A stretch of 64,000 bases of DNA from an uncultured Dokdonia sp. (GTDB lineage Bacteria; Bacteroidota; Bacteroidia; Flavobacteriales; Flavobacteriaceae). The stretch lies in contig CANNDF010000001.1 in the NCBI GenBank assembly GCA_947503305.1, positions 1,054,001-1,118,000 on the forward strand. Reading direction: 5' to 3'. The position numbers and the translations under genes were made by a program. The notes below the pieces were generated by a model. The model was not told the DNA's origin, searched no databases, and saw only the letters and a list, made by a program, of their open reading frames with translations. This document shows, one piece after another, positions 32,947-42,500 of this stretch (its first letter is position 1; each line of letters opens with the position of its first letter).

Positions 32947-32960
32947 GCTTTCGCGAAAGC
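32947..32960. repeat. Palindrome GCTTTCGCGAAAGC, copy in the etfB-etfA gap
   Basis: Perfect core extended to CGCTTTCGCGAAAGCG, 21 nt after the etfB stop, splitting the two etf genes. Confidence 0.9.
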
Positions 32961-32981
32961 GTACGTAAAAGAAATTTTCTT

Positions 32982-33722
32982 CTAGATAGCTTTTGCTTCG
33001 TTATGTAATAGATCTATAAGATCATCTACATTATCTACTAGCTTTACAGCACCTTTAGGGGCAGGTTTTTCAAAAGTAGCTACTGCAGTTTCTGCAGAAG
33101 CACCGACAGGATCAATGACAGTAAGTGGTTTTTTACGAGCCATCATGATTCCTCTCATGTTAGGAATACGAAGATCGCTTTCCTCGACCAAGCCTTTTTG
33201 TCCACCAATTACTAAAGGTAATTGTGTGGTAACTGTTTCTTTCCCGCCGTCAATCTCACGAGTTACAGAAGCGTTAGATCCATCTATATCTAGATTGATA
33301 CAGGTGTTTACAAAATTTGAACCTAATAAAGATGCCAGCATTCCTGGAACCATCCCTCCGTTATAATCTATAGATTCACGACCTGCAATGACAAGATCAT
33401 ACCCACCATTTTGTACAACACTTGCAAGTTCTTTGGCTACTTGAAAACCATCTTTTGCTTGTGTATTTACACGGATGGCAGTATCTGCACCTATAGCTAA
33501 TGCTTTTCTAAGAGTAGGCTCTGTTTCTGGACCTCCTACATTAACAACATCTACAGAGGCTCCTTGTTTTTCTTTAAACCACATTGCGCGTGTTAAACCA
33601 AATTCATCATTTGGGTTAATTACAAATTGAACCCCATTGGTGTCAAATTGAGTATCATTATCTGTAAAATTGATTTTTGAAGTAGTGTCAGGCACGTGAC
33701 TTATGCACACTAATATTTTCAT
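32982..33722 (-). CDS. etfB: Electron transfer flavoprotein subunit beta
   Basis: A 246-residue AMP-binding partner of EtfA. Typical blocks are KILVCISHVPDT at the start, NPNDEFGLTRAMWFKEKQG, KALAIGADTAIRV, DLVIAGRESIDYNGGMVPGMLASLLG and the signature VEESDLRIPNMRGIMMARKKPL. Upstream gene of etfBA, divergent from pdhB. Confidence 0.97.
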   Translation of the reverse strand: MKILVCISHVPDTTSKINFTDNDTQFDTNGVQFVINPNDEFGLTRAMWFKEKQGASVDVVNVGGPETEPTLRKALAIGADTAIRVNTQAKDGFQVAKELASVVQNGGYDLVIAGRESIDYNGGMVPGMLASLLGSNFVNTCINLDIDGSNASVTREIDGGKETVTTQLPLVIGGQKGLVEESDLRIPNMRGIMMARKKPLTVIDPVGASAETAVATFEKPAPKGAVKLVDNVDDLIDLLHNEAKAI

Positions 33723-33937
33723 ATACTTAAAATTAAAAAGGTTTGGTATTTCCTTGTTATGAACCGTTTGGTCGTAAAATAATCATAAACTTCTACACGC
33801 TTCACATAAAAATGATAGCTATAGAAAAATAGGACTATTTCGTTTTCGTAACAAAAATACTATAAAACTTTTGAATTTACTATGCATGCATAGTAAATTT
33901 TTATAAAAAAGCAATTTTTAGAGCCCTTATAATTCCT

Positions 33938-33945
33938 TACTTTTG
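33938..33945 (+). promoter_or_regulatory. -7 box TACTTTTG of pdhB
   Basis: Exact TAnnTTTG match 28 nt before the pdhB ATG; the -33 region is only T-rich. Confidence 0.5.
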
Positions 33946-33973
33946 TTTGCCTATTTTAAAATAGAATAACATA

Positions 33974-34951
33974 ATGAGAACAATCCAGTTTAGAGAAGCA
34001 GTATGTGAAGCGATGAGTGAGGAAATGCGTCGCGATGCATCAGTATATTTAATGGGTGAAGAAGTCGCCGAATACAATGGAGCTTATAAGGCTTCAAAAG
34101 GGATGCTAGATGAATTTGGTCCTGACCGAGTTATTGATACTCCTATTGCCGAACTAGGTTTTGGTGGTATAGGAGTAGGAAGCACAATGACAGGGTGTCG
34201 TCCTATCGTCGAATATATGACCTTTAATTTCTCTCTGGTTGGAATCGATCAAATTATTAATAACGCTGCCAAAATAAGGCAGATGTCTGGAGGCCAGTTT
34301 CCATGCCCAATTGTTTTTAGGGGGCCTACAGCTTCTGCAGGACAACTGGGAGCTACACATTCTCAAGCTTTTGAAAATTGGTTTGCAAATACTCCGGGTC
34401 TTAAAGTAATTGTTCCTTCTAATCCTTATGATGCAAAAGGGTTACTTAAAGCTGCAATACGTGATAATGACCCAGTAATATTTATGGAGTCTGAGCAAAT
34501 GTATGGTGATAAAGGAGAAGTGCCAGAAGGAGAATATCTTGTTCCTATTGGCGTGGCAGATATCAAAAGAGAAGGTACAGATGTTACTATAGTCTCTTTT
34601 GGAAAAATTATTAAAGAAGCTTATAAAGCAGCAGATGAGCTTGCTAAAGAAGGGATTTCTTGTGAAATCATAGATTTACGTACTGTACGTCCTATGGATC
34701 ACAAAGCGATAATGGATTCTGTTAAGAAAACAAATAGACTTATCATTCTTGAAGAGGCATGGCCTTTTGGAAATGTCGCTACAGAAATCACGTATCAAGT
34801 TCAAGAGCAAGTTTTTGACTATTTAGATGCTCCTATTATAAAAATAAATACAGCCGATACACCTGCTCCATATTCTCCGGTACTCCTTGAAGAATGGTTG
34901 CCAAATAGTAAAGATGTCATAAAAGCTGTTAAAAAAGTACTATACAAGTAA
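33974..34951 (+). CDS. pdhB: Pyruvate dehydrogenase E1 component, beta subunit
   Basis: With the alpha subunit it decarboxylates pyruvate using thiamine diphosphate. The 325-residue protein has MGEEVAEYNGAYKASKGM with the catalytic Glu, TPIAELGFGGIGVG, and the C-terminal ADTPAPYSPVLLEEWLPN (E2-interaction/K-ring region). The alpha subunit and E2 are not adjacent, which is common in Flavobacteria where pdhA-E2 sit elsewhere. It is followed by its own terminator. Confidence 0.95.
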   Translation: MRTIQFREAVCEAMSEEMRRDASVYLMGEEVAEYNGAYKASKGMLDEFGPDRVIDTPIAELGFGGIGVGSTMTGCRPIVEYMTFNFSLVGIDQIINNAAKIRQMSGGQFPCPIVFRGPTASAGQLGATHSQAFENWFANTPGLKVIVPSNPYDAKGLLKAAIRDNDPVIFMESEQMYGDKGEVPEGEYLVPIGVADIKREGTDVTIVSFGKIIKEAYKAADELAKEGISCEIIDLRTVRPMDHKAIMDSVKKTNRLIILEEAWPFGNVATEITYQVQEQVFDYLDAPIIKINTADTPAPYSPVLLEEWLPNSKDVIKAVKKVLYK

Positions 34952-34978
34952 TTCATACGTTAACGTAACATTATTTTG

Positions 34979-35018
34979 AGCTTCATTAGTCCATAAATTA
35001 ATGAAGCTTTTATTTTTA
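34979..35018 (+). terminator. Terminator of pdhB
   Basis: AGCTTCATTA / TAATGAAGCT (34979-34988, 34999-35008), then TTTATTTTTA. The stem contains an ATG (35001) that would wrongly extend the next gene. Confidence 0.82.
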
Positions 35019-35021
35019 TTT

Positions 35022-37562
35022 ATGAAGTATATAGTACGATTACTTTTTATTTTTCTTCCTCTAATCCTTACAGCTCAGACCAAAGTTGGTGGTGTCGTAT
35101 ATGATGAAGATGATAATCCAGTTCCATTTGCAAATGTCATATACCTTGGTTCTAATGAGGGAACGATTACCAATGAGAATGGACGTTTCTATTTAGAATC
35201 TGAAGAAACTTGGAAAAAAATACGAATATCTTTTATAGGATTTACAGATAAAGAAATTGTTTTAGAATCTCGTGTAAACTACGATATGAAGATTGTTCTA
35301 GAACAAGGTGCTGAGGCTATAGATGAGGTTGTTGTTTATTCTGGAAAAACCTCAAAAAAAAATAACCCCGCCATTGATATACTCCGGAAGATATGGGCAA
35401 GAAAAAAACAAAATGGTCTTCGACAGTTTAAACAATATGAATACGATAAGTATGAAAAGATCGAATTTGACTTAAATACTATCGATAGTGCATTGATCAA
35501 TAGCCGCCTGTTTAGAGGTATGGAATTTATATTTGATCAAACAGATACTTCTCGTATTACTGGAAAAACCTACCTGCCTATATTTGTAAATGAAGCCGTA
35601 TCAAAAGTATATGGTGATAATGAATCCAATAGAGAAAAAGAAGATTTATTGGGGAATAAAAATAGTGGTTTTAATGAAAACCAAACTATCATAGGATTTG
35701 TAAAAGATCTCTATAATGAATATGATGTATATCAAAATTACTTGCGGTTTTTTGATAAAACTTTTACGAGTCCGATTAGCCGTACTGGTATTCAGACTTA
35801 TAATTATGTTCTTTCAGATAGCGCCTATATAGATAATAAATGGTGTTACAATATCATATACTACCCTAGACGAACTAATGAACTCACCTTTAAAGGAGAT
35901 TTTTGGGTAAATGATACTACATGGGCAATTAAAGAGGTCAATATGCAACTCTCTAAGAGTGCAAATATAAACTGGGTCAAAGAGATATACTTAGAACAAG
36001 AGTTTGACATTGTGAATGATACTACCTTTTTACTAAAGCGAGATTATTTCTTGTCTGATTTTGCATTTCGAAAAAAAGAAGAATCACGAGGGTTATATGG
36101 AAAGCGTACGACCCTATATGATAACTATGTTTTTAATCAAAAGAAAGATGATGAGTTTTATGAAGAAGAAGTCTATTTCTTTGATAAGGACGTTTATAAT
36201 AGAGATGACACTTTTTGGGAAGAAAACAGAAAAGAAGCATTAAGTGAGGATGAGAAAGGTGTGTATAAAATGCTGGACACCCTCAAGACGGTGAAGAAAT
36301 TTCGTAATCTTTATAATTTAGGATCTGTACTCGCTTCTGGTTATTGGGAATTTCCTAGTCTTAATCTGGACTATGGGCCTATATTTTCTACTTTTGGATT
36401 TAATGAGGTAGAAGGACTTAGAATACGTACAGGAGCGCGCACCTATTTTGGTCAGAATGATGTATGGCGTGCAGAGGGATTCTTGGCCTATGGATTTAAA
36501 GACCAAAAGTTTAAGTTTGGAATTTCCAATAAATGGCTTGTTGATAAAAAGAACAGGATCATATTATCGGGTGGATATAGGCAAGATGTAGAACAAATAG
36601 GGGCCAGTCTTACAACTTCCAGAGATGTTTTGGGTAGAAACTTAGCCTCTTCATCATTAGTAAATACTGCGAGTAATGATAAGTTGACGACTATTCAGTT
36701 GGCAAATGTTGCTGTAGAGATAGAACCCGTCAGGAATTTACAGTTTCGAACCGATTTTTCTTTGCGAACTCTAGAATCTGCATCAGAAACATTTAATCTG
36801 GAATATTTTACAGATGCCACTCAAACAACTACAAATGCAGATATTACACAAGCAGAAGCTGTATTTACAACCATATGGGAACCTGGGAAGAAAACATCTG
36901 GTTTTGGAGTAGAGCGCCGTGTAACTAATGAATGGTTTCCGACTTTTTTCTTGAGTTATACAAGAGGTCTGGAAGGTGTTTTGGATAGTGATTTTGAATA
37001 TGATAGGCTTCAGTTCTCATTTAGAAAAGCGATACGTATAGGTGGTTTTGGACAACTCAGTGTATCTACAGAATTGGGAAAAACATTTGGAGAAGTTCCA
37101 CTAGCTTTATTAAGTCCGGTTCCAGGAAACCAATCTCTGTTTTCTATCTTTAATACCTATAGCCAACTTAATTTTTATGAGTTTGTAACCGATGAATATG
37201 CATCAATACAACTAGAGCATAATTTTGGAGGACGTATTTTTTCTCGCATACCATTCTTAAAAAAGCTTAACCTTCGAGAGATTGTAGGTGTTCGTGCAGT
37301 AATAGGAAATATATCTCAAGAAAACATAGATCTTAACAGACCCGCTTTTGAAAATCTGCGCTTTATTCAAAATAATACACCTATTTTATCATTGACTCCA
37401 GAAGATATCGCTCCATCTGTAGAGCCATATTATGAATATAGTTTTGGGGTAGGTAATATTTTTAAAGTGTTTCGGATAGATGTTAACTTTAGAGGGAACT
37501 ATAATGATCTACCGGATGCACGTAATTTTGGAGTTACAGGATCTTTTGGATTCTTCTTCTAA
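35022..37562 (+). CDS. DUF5686 and carboxypeptidase-regulatory-like domain outer-membrane protein
   Basis: A protein of about 846 residues from the ATG at 35022: signal peptide (LLFIFLPLILTAQ), a CarboxypepD-reg-like domain (VGGVVYDEDDNPVPFANVIYLGSNEGT...), and a long DUF5686 region expected to form an outer-membrane beta-barrel and ending in an aromatic strand (GVTGSFGFFF). Family members are widespread in Bacteroidota and not functionally defined. An in-frame ATG at 35001 lies in the pdhB terminator stem and is rejected as the start. Confidence 0.88.
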   Translation: MKYIVRLLFIFLPLILTAQTKVGGVVYDEDDNPVPFANVIYLGSNEGTITNENGRFYLESEETWKKIRISFIGFTDKEIVLESRVNYDMKIVLEQGAEAIDEVVVYSGKTSKKNNPAIDILRKIWARKKQNGLRQFKQYEYDKYEKIEFDLNTIDSALINSRLFRGMEFIFDQTDTSRITGKTYLPIFVNEAVSKVYGDNESNREKEDLLGNKNSGFNENQTIIGFVKDLYNEYDVYQNYLRFFDKTFTSPISRTGIQTYNYVLSDSAYIDNKWCYNIIYYPRRTNELTFKGDFWVNDTTWAIKEVNMQLSKSANINWVKEIYLEQEFDIVNDTTFLLKRDYFLSDFAFRKKEESRGLYGKRTTLYDNYVFNQKKDDEFYEEEVYFFDKDVYNRDDTFWEENRKEALSEDEKGVYKMLDTLKTVKKFRNLYNLGSVLASGYWEFPSLNLDYGPIFSTFGFNEVEGLRIRTGARTYFGQNDVWRAEGFLAYGFKDQKFKFGISNKWLVDKKNRIILSGGYRQDVEQIGASLTTSRDVLGRNLASSSLVNTASNDKLTTIQLANVAVEIEPVRNLQFRTDFSLRTLESASETFNLEYFTDATQTTTNADITQAEAVFTTIWEPGKKTSGFGVERRVTNEWFPTFFLSYTRGLEGVLDSDFEYDRLQFSFRKAIRIGGFGQLSVSTELGKTFGEVPLALLSPVPGNQSLFSIFNTYSQLNFYEFVTDEYASIQLEHNFGGRIFSRIPFLKKLNLREIVGVRAVIGNISQENIDLNRPAFENLRFIQNNTPILSLTPEDIAPSVEPYYEYSFGVGNIFKVFRIDVNFRGNYNDLPDARNFGVTGSFGFFF

Positions 37563-37614
37563 GGGTAGTATATATACCTAATGTATAGAATAACCTAAAC
37601 TTAACATCATAAGA

Positions 37615-37646
37615 TTTGCCAGTATTCCTAATCTAGTGTATTTTTG
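37615..37646 (+). promoter_or_regulatory. Bacteroidota promoter upstream of ppa
   Basis: TTTG (37615-37618), 20 nt, TATTTTTG (37639-37646), a perfect match to the Bacteroidota housekeeping consensus. A GCACC/GGTGC hairpin with a T-rich tail follows at 37646-37680, so the transcript may be attenuated early. Confidence 0.6.
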
Positions 37647-37709
37647 CACCCCGAAAAAGAGGTGCTATTTTCTTTTTTTGGTGTAGATATTTGATTTTTA
37701 GTTTTTTAC

Positions 37710-37723
37710 GATTTCGCGAAAGC
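37710..37723. repeat. Palindrome variant GATTTCGCGAAAGC upstream of ppa
   Basis: One mismatch in the left arm; the right side continues GTACTT as in other copies. Located in the ppa leader. Confidence 0.8.
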
Positions 37724-37784
37724 GTACTTATAGCTACCCCTTTATCATTTTAAAAAGGGAATAAAAGTAAGATATAATAGCAAT

Positions 37785-37792
37785 TACATTTG
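37785..37792 (+). promoter_or_regulatory. Proximal -7 box TACATTTG of ppa
   Basis: Exact TAnnTTTG match 19 nt before the ppa ATG; no TTTG at -33. Confidence 0.45.
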
Positions 37793-37811
37793 TGGACATA
37801 CATAATATATT

Positions 37812-38339
37812 ATGACAGCAGAAAAAGTAAAAACGTTTGACGTTTTGATAGAGATTCCTAAGGGAAGCCGTAACAAATATGAATATGACTTTGAGTTAAA
37901 AAAAATACGATATGATCGTATGATATTTTCATCAATGATGTATCCTGCAGATTATGGTTTTGTTCCAGAAACACTCGCCTTAGACGGTGATCCACTAGAT
38001 GTACTTGTCTTGGTGACAGAACCTACATTCCCAGGATGTGTAATTGAGGTAAAGCCTATAGGAGTTTTTCATATGGCAGATGAAAAAGGACCCGATGAAA
38101 AAGTAATCTGTGTTCCTGTAAGTGACCCTATTGCTAGTCGTGTAAAAGACCTGTCGGAAGTAAATGCTCACTTGGTAAAAGAGATAGAACATTTCTTTCA
38201 AGTCTATAAAGATCTTGAAGAAAAGAAAGTAGATGTAGGTGGATGGGGAGACGTAAATGAAGCTAGAGATATCGTTGCAAAATGTATCCAAAGGTATCTA
38301 GATAGTGACGTTCCTAGAAGTGAAGTAACTATATACTAA
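37812..38339 (+). CDS. ppa: Soluble inorganic pyrophosphatase
   Basis: Hydrolyses pyrophosphate to phosphate in the cytoplasm. Family I enzyme of 175 residues: IEIPKGSRNKYEYD, the active-site DGDPLDVLVLV with Asp metal ligands, and VGGWGDVNEA near the C-terminus. It stands directly before the membrane pyrophosphatase, with its own terminator between them. Confidence 0.96.
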   Translation: MTAEKVKTFDVLIEIPKGSRNKYEYDFELKKIRYDRMIFSSMMYPADYGFVPETLALDGDPLDVLVLVTEPTFPGCVIEVKPIGVFHMADEKGPDEKVICVPVSDPIASRVKDLSEVNAHLVKEIEHFFQVYKDLEEKKVDVGGWGDVNEARDIVAKCIQRYLDSDVPRSEVTIY

Positions 38340-38364
38340 GCATTAATAATATAAGAATTAGCCC

Positions 38365-38397
38365 AAAGCGATTTCAGACATTGAAATCGCTTTTTTT
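38365..38397 (+). terminator. Terminator of ppa
   Basis: A 12-bp stem AAAGCGATTTCA / TGAAATCGCTTT, loop of 5, T-run. A TTG in the stem (38381) is not a real start for the next gene. Confidence 0.92.
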
Positions 38398-38422
38398 GTT
38401 CGGTCTGATTTTGCTACATTTG
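38395..38422 (+). promoter_or_regulatory. Promoter of hppA
   Basis: TTTG (38395-38398), 16 nt, TACATTTG (38415-38422), 36 nt before the ATG at 38459. It overlaps the tail of the ppa terminator. Confidence 0.55.
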
Positions 38423-38458
38423 CGCGACTTAAAACCATTTAAACCAAAAAAAATTTAT

Positions 38459-40936
38459 ATGGAATCAATGATGATTTATATGCCTATCGCAATGGCATTA
38501 GTAGGCTTAATTTATATGCTGATTAAGCAATCTTGGGTAATGAAACAAGATGCTGGTGACGGTAAAATGAAAGAAATATCGGATCATATATATGAAGGAG
38601 CGCTCGCTTTTTTAAATGCTGAATATAGACTATTAACAATATTTGTAGTTATAGTAAGTGTTTTACTTGCGATCGTTTCTTTTGTAGTTCCTACGACACA
38701 CTGGCTTATTGTAATTGCTTTTGTTTTTGGAGCAGTATTTTCTGCGTTTGCAGGAAATATAGGGATGAAAATAGCTACCAAAACCAATGTAAGAACAACG
38801 CAAGCTGCTCGTACAAGTTTACCTAATGCACTCAAAATTTCTTTTGGGGGAGGTACTGTAATGGGATTGGGCGTTGCTGGTCTTGCCGTATTAGGACTTA
38901 CAGCATTCTTTATTGTATTCTTTCATTTCTTTATGGGAGGTGCTTGGACATCTACTGCAGATATGACTATTGTTTTAGAAACCCTTGCAGGATTTTCTTT
39001 AGGAGCAGAATCTATCGCTTTATTTGCACGTGTAGGAGGAGGTATTTATACCAAAGCGGCCGATGTAGGTGCTGACCTTGTAGGTAAGGTTGAAGCTGGG
39101 ATTCCAGAAGATGATCCACGTAACCCAGCAACTATTGCAGATAACGTAGGAGACAATGTAGGAGATGTTGCAGGTATGGGTGCCGATTTATTTGGATCGT
39201 ATGTAGCAACAGTTCTTGCTGCTATGGTTTTAGGAAACTATGTGATTAAAGACATGGGAGGAAATATAGGGGAAGCTTTTGGAGGAATAGGCCCTATCTT
39301 ATTACCTATGGCAATTGCAGGTGCGGGGATTATTATTTCTATAATAGGAACGATGCTTGTAAAAATAAAAAGTAACGATGCAAAAGAAGCTCAGGTTATG
39401 GGTGCTCTTAATGTAGGTAACTGGACATCTATTATTCTTGTTGCTATTGCATGTTTAGGTCTTTGTATCTGGATGCTTCCAGAAACTATGAAAATGGAAT
39501 TTTTTGGAGAAGGATTAGTAGAGATTTCTAGAATGCGTGTGTTCTATGCAACATTAGTAGGGCTAGTGGTAGGAGCTGTGATTTCTTCGGTTACTGAATA
39601 TTATACAGGATTAGGAAAGAGTCCTATCCTTAAAATTGTACAACAATCTAGTACAGGAGCTGGAACAAATATTATTGCGGGTCTTGCGACTGGTATGATA
39701 TCTACATTCCCATCTGTATTATTATTTGCTGGAGCTATCTGGGCATCCTATGCATTTGCAGGATTTTATGGAGTTGCGCTTGCTGCTTCTGCAATGATGG
39801 CTACAACAGCGATGCAACTTGCTATTGATGCATTTGGACCGATTTCTGATAATGCAGGAGGTATTGCAGAGATGAGTGAGCAAGAACCTATTGTACGTGA
39901 ACGTACAGATATCTTAGATTCTGTAGGAAATACAACTGCAGCAACCGGAAAAGGATTTGCGATTGCTTCGGCAGCATTAACATCACTTGCACTATTTGCA
40001 GCCTATGTGACATTTACAGGAATTGATGGAATTAATATTTTTAAGGCACCTGTCCTTGCTATGTTATTTGTAGGAGGTATGGTACCGGTCGTGTTTTCTG
40101 CTTTAGCAATGAATGCAGTAGGAAAAGCTGCTATGGAAATGGTACAAGAGGTACGTCGCCAGTTTAAGGATATACCTGGTATTATGGAAGGAACTGGAAA
40201 GCCAGAATACGATAAGTGTGTGGCTATTTCTACACAGGCTTCTTTAAAACAGATGTTACTTCCAGGTGTATTGACTATAGGATTTCCGTTAGTTATTGCA
40301 TTTGTACCCTTACTTTTTGGAATGGATAATCTGGCCATTGCAGAGATGCTAGGAGGTTATATGGCAGGGGTTACAGTAAGTGGTGTCTTATGGGCTATTT
40401 TCCAGAACAATGCTGGAGGTGCTTGGGATAATGCAAAAAAATCTTTTGAAGCAGGAGTAGAGATCAATGGAGAGATGACTTATAAGGGATCTGATGCACA
40501 TAAAGCAGCAGTGACTGGAGATACAGTAGGAGATCCATTTAAAGACACTTCTGGCCCTTCTATGAATATCTTAATTAAACTTACATGTTTAATAGGATTA
40601 GTTGTTGCTCCTATATTAGGCGGACATACAGAAGAAGGTATAGCACATGCAGAAACAGAAAAAGCAATTTTTATCTCTGAAGACGGTACAAAAACTGAAC
40701 TTAGTCTTGTCAATGGAAAAGCGACAAAGAAAATAGAAAAGCAAGTAGAAGTTCAAATGACAGCTACAGATGGAGATCAGGCTAAAGCTGTTATTACAAC
40801 AACGACGACTGAAAACGGAGAAACTAAAATCGAAGAAAAAGTAATCGAAGGAACTAAGGAAGATGTAAAGGCAAAAGTAAATGCTTTGAAAGATGTAGAT
40901 GTAAAAGTAGAAATCGAAGAGGAAGAAGGAAAATAA
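38459..40936 (+). CDS. hppA: Membrane-bound ion-pumping pyrophosphatase with acidic C-terminal tail
   Basis: A protein of about 825 residues with roughly 16 membrane helices that couples pyrophosphate hydrolysis to H+ or Na+ export. The active site is intact: [40 protein letters not shown] and the C-terminal [14 protein letters not shown]. The segment [12 protein letters not shown] has Ala where K+-independent enzymes have Lys, indicating the K+-dependent class; the Glu in [11 protein letters not shown] is compatible with Na+ pumping, not proof. The last 105 residues or so (after GGHTEEG) form an unusual Lys/Glu/Thr-rich soluble tail. Start at 38459 because the upstream open frame lies in the ppa terminator. 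Confidence 0.95.
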   Translation: MESMMIYMPIAMALVGLIYMLIKQSWVMKQDAGDGKMKEISDHIYEGALAFLNAEYRLLTIFVVIVSVLLAIVSFVVPTTHWLIVIAFVFGAVFSAFAGNIGMKIATKTNVRTTQAARTSLPNALKISFGGGTVMGLGVAGLAVLGLTAFFIVFFHFFMGGAWTSTADMTIVLETLAGFSLGAESIALFARVGGGIYTKAADVGADLVGKVEAGIPEDDPRNPATIADNVGDNVGDVAGMGADLFGSYVATVLAAMVLGNYVIKDMGGNIGEAFGGIGPILLPMAIAGAGIIISIIGTMLVKIKSNDAKEAQVMGALNVGNWTSIILVAIACLGLCIWMLPETMKMEFFGEGLVEISRMRVFYATLVGLVVGAVISSVTEYYTGLGKSPILKIVQQSSTGAGTNIIAGLATGMISTFPSVLLFAGAIWASYAFAGFYGVALAASAMMATTAMQLAIDAFGPISDNAGGIAEMSEQEPIVRERTDILDSVGNTTAATGKGFAIASAALTSLALFAAYVTFTGIDGINIFKAPVLAMLFVGGMVPVVFSALAMNAVGKAAMEMVQEVRRQFKDIPGIMEGTGKPEYDKCVAISTQASLKQMLLPGVLTIGFPLVIAFVPLLFGMDNLAIAEMLGGYMAGVTVSGVLWAIFQNNAGGAWDNAKKSFEAGVEINGEMTYKGSDAHKAAVTGDTVGDPFKDTSGPSMNILIKLTCLIGLVVAPILGGHTEEGIAHAETEKAIFISEDGTKTELSLVNGKATKKIEKQVEVQMTATDGDQAKAVITTTTTENGETKIEEKVIEGTKEDVKAKVNALKDVDVKVEIEEEEGK

Positions 40937-40956
40937 GAATTATATACAGTTCTATC

Positions 40957-40998
40957 TATACTAAAAAATGCGAGCCCAGGCTCGCATTTTTTAGTATA
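40957..40998. terminator. Bidirectional terminator between hppA and the deoxynucleoside kinase
   Basis: Nearly perfect inverted repeat (40957-40976 with 40979-40998, loop CA): TGCGAGCC / GGCTCGCA flanked by A6 and T6, so it works on both strands for the two convergent genes. Confidence 0.93.
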
Positions 40999-41016
40999 GT
41001 GTATAGAGTTTATGTT

Positions 41017-41631
41017 TTAAAATAACCCGTGTAATTGAGCATCTATCTTATTGATAATCTCACCTAAATCTTCAGGGTTGTCTACAAAGTTGATATTATC
41101 TACATCAATAATAAGTAATTTCCCTTTGTTATAATCATGAATCCATGCTTCATAACGTTCATTAAGGCGGCTTAAATAATCAATACTGATAGAATTTTCA
41201 TAGTCACGTCCTCGCTTATGAATTTGAGAAACCAAATTAGGAATAGAACTCCGCAAATAGATCATCAAATCGGGTGCGTCTACCACACTTTCCATCAAAT
41301 CAAAAAGAGAGCGATAGTTATTATAATCACGGTTTGTGAGAAGCCCCATCGCATGTAAGTTAGGTGCAAATATGAAAGCATCTTCATAAATAGTACGATC
41401 TTGAATAATACTTTTTTTGCTATTGCGTATTTCTAAAAGCTGACGGAATCTACTGTTTAAAAAATAAACTTGTAGATTAAATGACCAGCGCTCCATCTCA
41501 TTGTAAAAATCGTCCAGATAAGGGTTGTCCACCACATCTTCATATTGTGGTGTCCACTTATAATGTTTGGCAAGTAATCGAGTAAGTGTTGTTTTACCTG
41601 CACCTATATTTCCGGCGATTGCGATATGCAT
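41017..41631 (-). CDS. Deoxynucleoside kinase
   Basis: Phosphorylates deoxynucleosides in salvage. The 204-residue protein has P-loop GNIGAGKTT (7-15), the QDRTIYEDAFIF segment with the catalytic DR-type pair, and YLRSSIPNLVSQIHKRGRDYENSI (lid and substrate region). Matches the dNK/dGK-dAK family. It is co-oriented with the upstream propeller-like gene, with a 4-bp gap. Confidence 0.93.
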   Translation of the reverse strand: MHIAIAGNIGAGKTTLTRLLAKHYKWTPQYEDVVDNPYLDDFYNEMERWSFNLQVYFLNSRFRQLLEIRNSKKSIIQDRTIYEDAFIFAPNLHAMGLLTNRDYNNYRSLFDLMESVVDAPDLMIYLRSSIPNLVSQIHKRGRDYENSISIDYLSRLNERYEAWIHDYNKGKLLIIDVDNINFVDNPEDLGEIINKIDAQLHGLF

Positions 41632-41635
41632 TTGA

Positions 41636-42424
41636 TTATTCTTTTGATAGTTTGAGTAAGAAAGAGGTCAGATTTTGACCGTCGTAAATATAAAGGATTT
41701 CATCGTTGATCGAAAACTGTTTGATACTAATTTCTGGAATTTCAACAGGGATGAACTTTTCATCTGTCTGTGCTTTGTAATATAGTTTTTTATCAACGAT
41801 ACCTAGTAAATTTCCATTGTTTAGATAAAGATTTGTATACTGACTATCTACATCTGTAGTATCAATAAGGCTCCCATAAATATTATAAAATTGTAACTCA
41901 GACGTTGTTTTAATAAGACATATATTAAAATTGGATACAAGTTCTTTTGCTATTTCTTGCATTGGAGGAAATTCTGTAATGACCTTAAGCTGGTTATAGT
42001 CAAAAATTTCTAGACGCTGCACATCTGTATTATAAATCCATAAACGACGATCTCCAGCAGTAGTAGCATGACTGACGTTTCTAAAAGCAACAATACTACT
42101 GAAATTAATGCGAGTGATCTCTGTGAGTGTATTATCTAGTATGACCGCTGTATTTGAATTTTTATAAAAAACAGTAATCTTAAGAGGGTTGATAATATCT
42201 ACCGATGCGATCGCTCCTAAATTAAGTGCTGTGTATTCATAAATACCTGAAGCTTGTTTTTTGTAAAGTGTATTTTGGGTGATATAATAAGTGTTTTGAA
42301 AGCTGTCTACACCTACAAAATGATCTGTTGATAGCGCAATTTCATCCTGTAGCGTTACTTGATATGATTGCCCTGTTATTGGAGTCATCATATAAAAGAA
42401 TACAAGAAAAATCAAATACCTCAT
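41636..42424 (-). CDS. Secreted beta-propeller-like protein of unknown function
   Basis: 262 residues from the Met at 42424: signal peptide (YLIFLVFFYMMTPITGQ), then repeated short strands of about 40 residues (FVGVDSFQNTYYITQNTLYK, IVDKKLYYKAQTDEKFIPV, INDEILYIYDGQNL) that suggest a small beta-propeller. In-frame sequence upstream adds six residues and is not needed. Similar genes in Flavobacteria precede the deoxynucleoside kinase. Function unknown. Confidence 0.8.
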   Translation of the reverse strand: MRYLIFLVFFYMMTPITGQSYQVTLQDEIALSTDHFVGVDSFQNTYYITQNTLYKKQASGIYEYTALNLGAIASVDIINPLKITVFYKNSNTAVILDNTLTEITRINFSSIVAFRNVSHATTAGDRRLWIYNTDVQRLEIFDYNQLKVITEFPPMQEIAKELVSNFNICLIKTTSELQFYNIYGSLIDTTDVDSQYTNLYLNNGNLLGIVDKKLYYKAQTDEKFIPVEIPEISIKQFSINDEILYIYDGQNLTSFLLKLSKE

Positions 42425-42500
42425 AGAGGAAGCAAAATACAAAAATCTAATGGTTTTTTATGCTCATATAAACGGAGATAAGATCCCCTTAGTACAGGTA

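Noticed and set aside
35001-35021. Seven-codon extension of the DUF5686 protein
   Set aside because: The ATG is part of the pdhB terminator stem; the signal peptide is complete from 35022.
38381-38458. 26-codon N-terminal extension of the membrane pyrophosphatase
   Set aside because: It begins at a TTG inside the ppa terminator and spans the hppA promoter; the family N-terminus starts at 38459.
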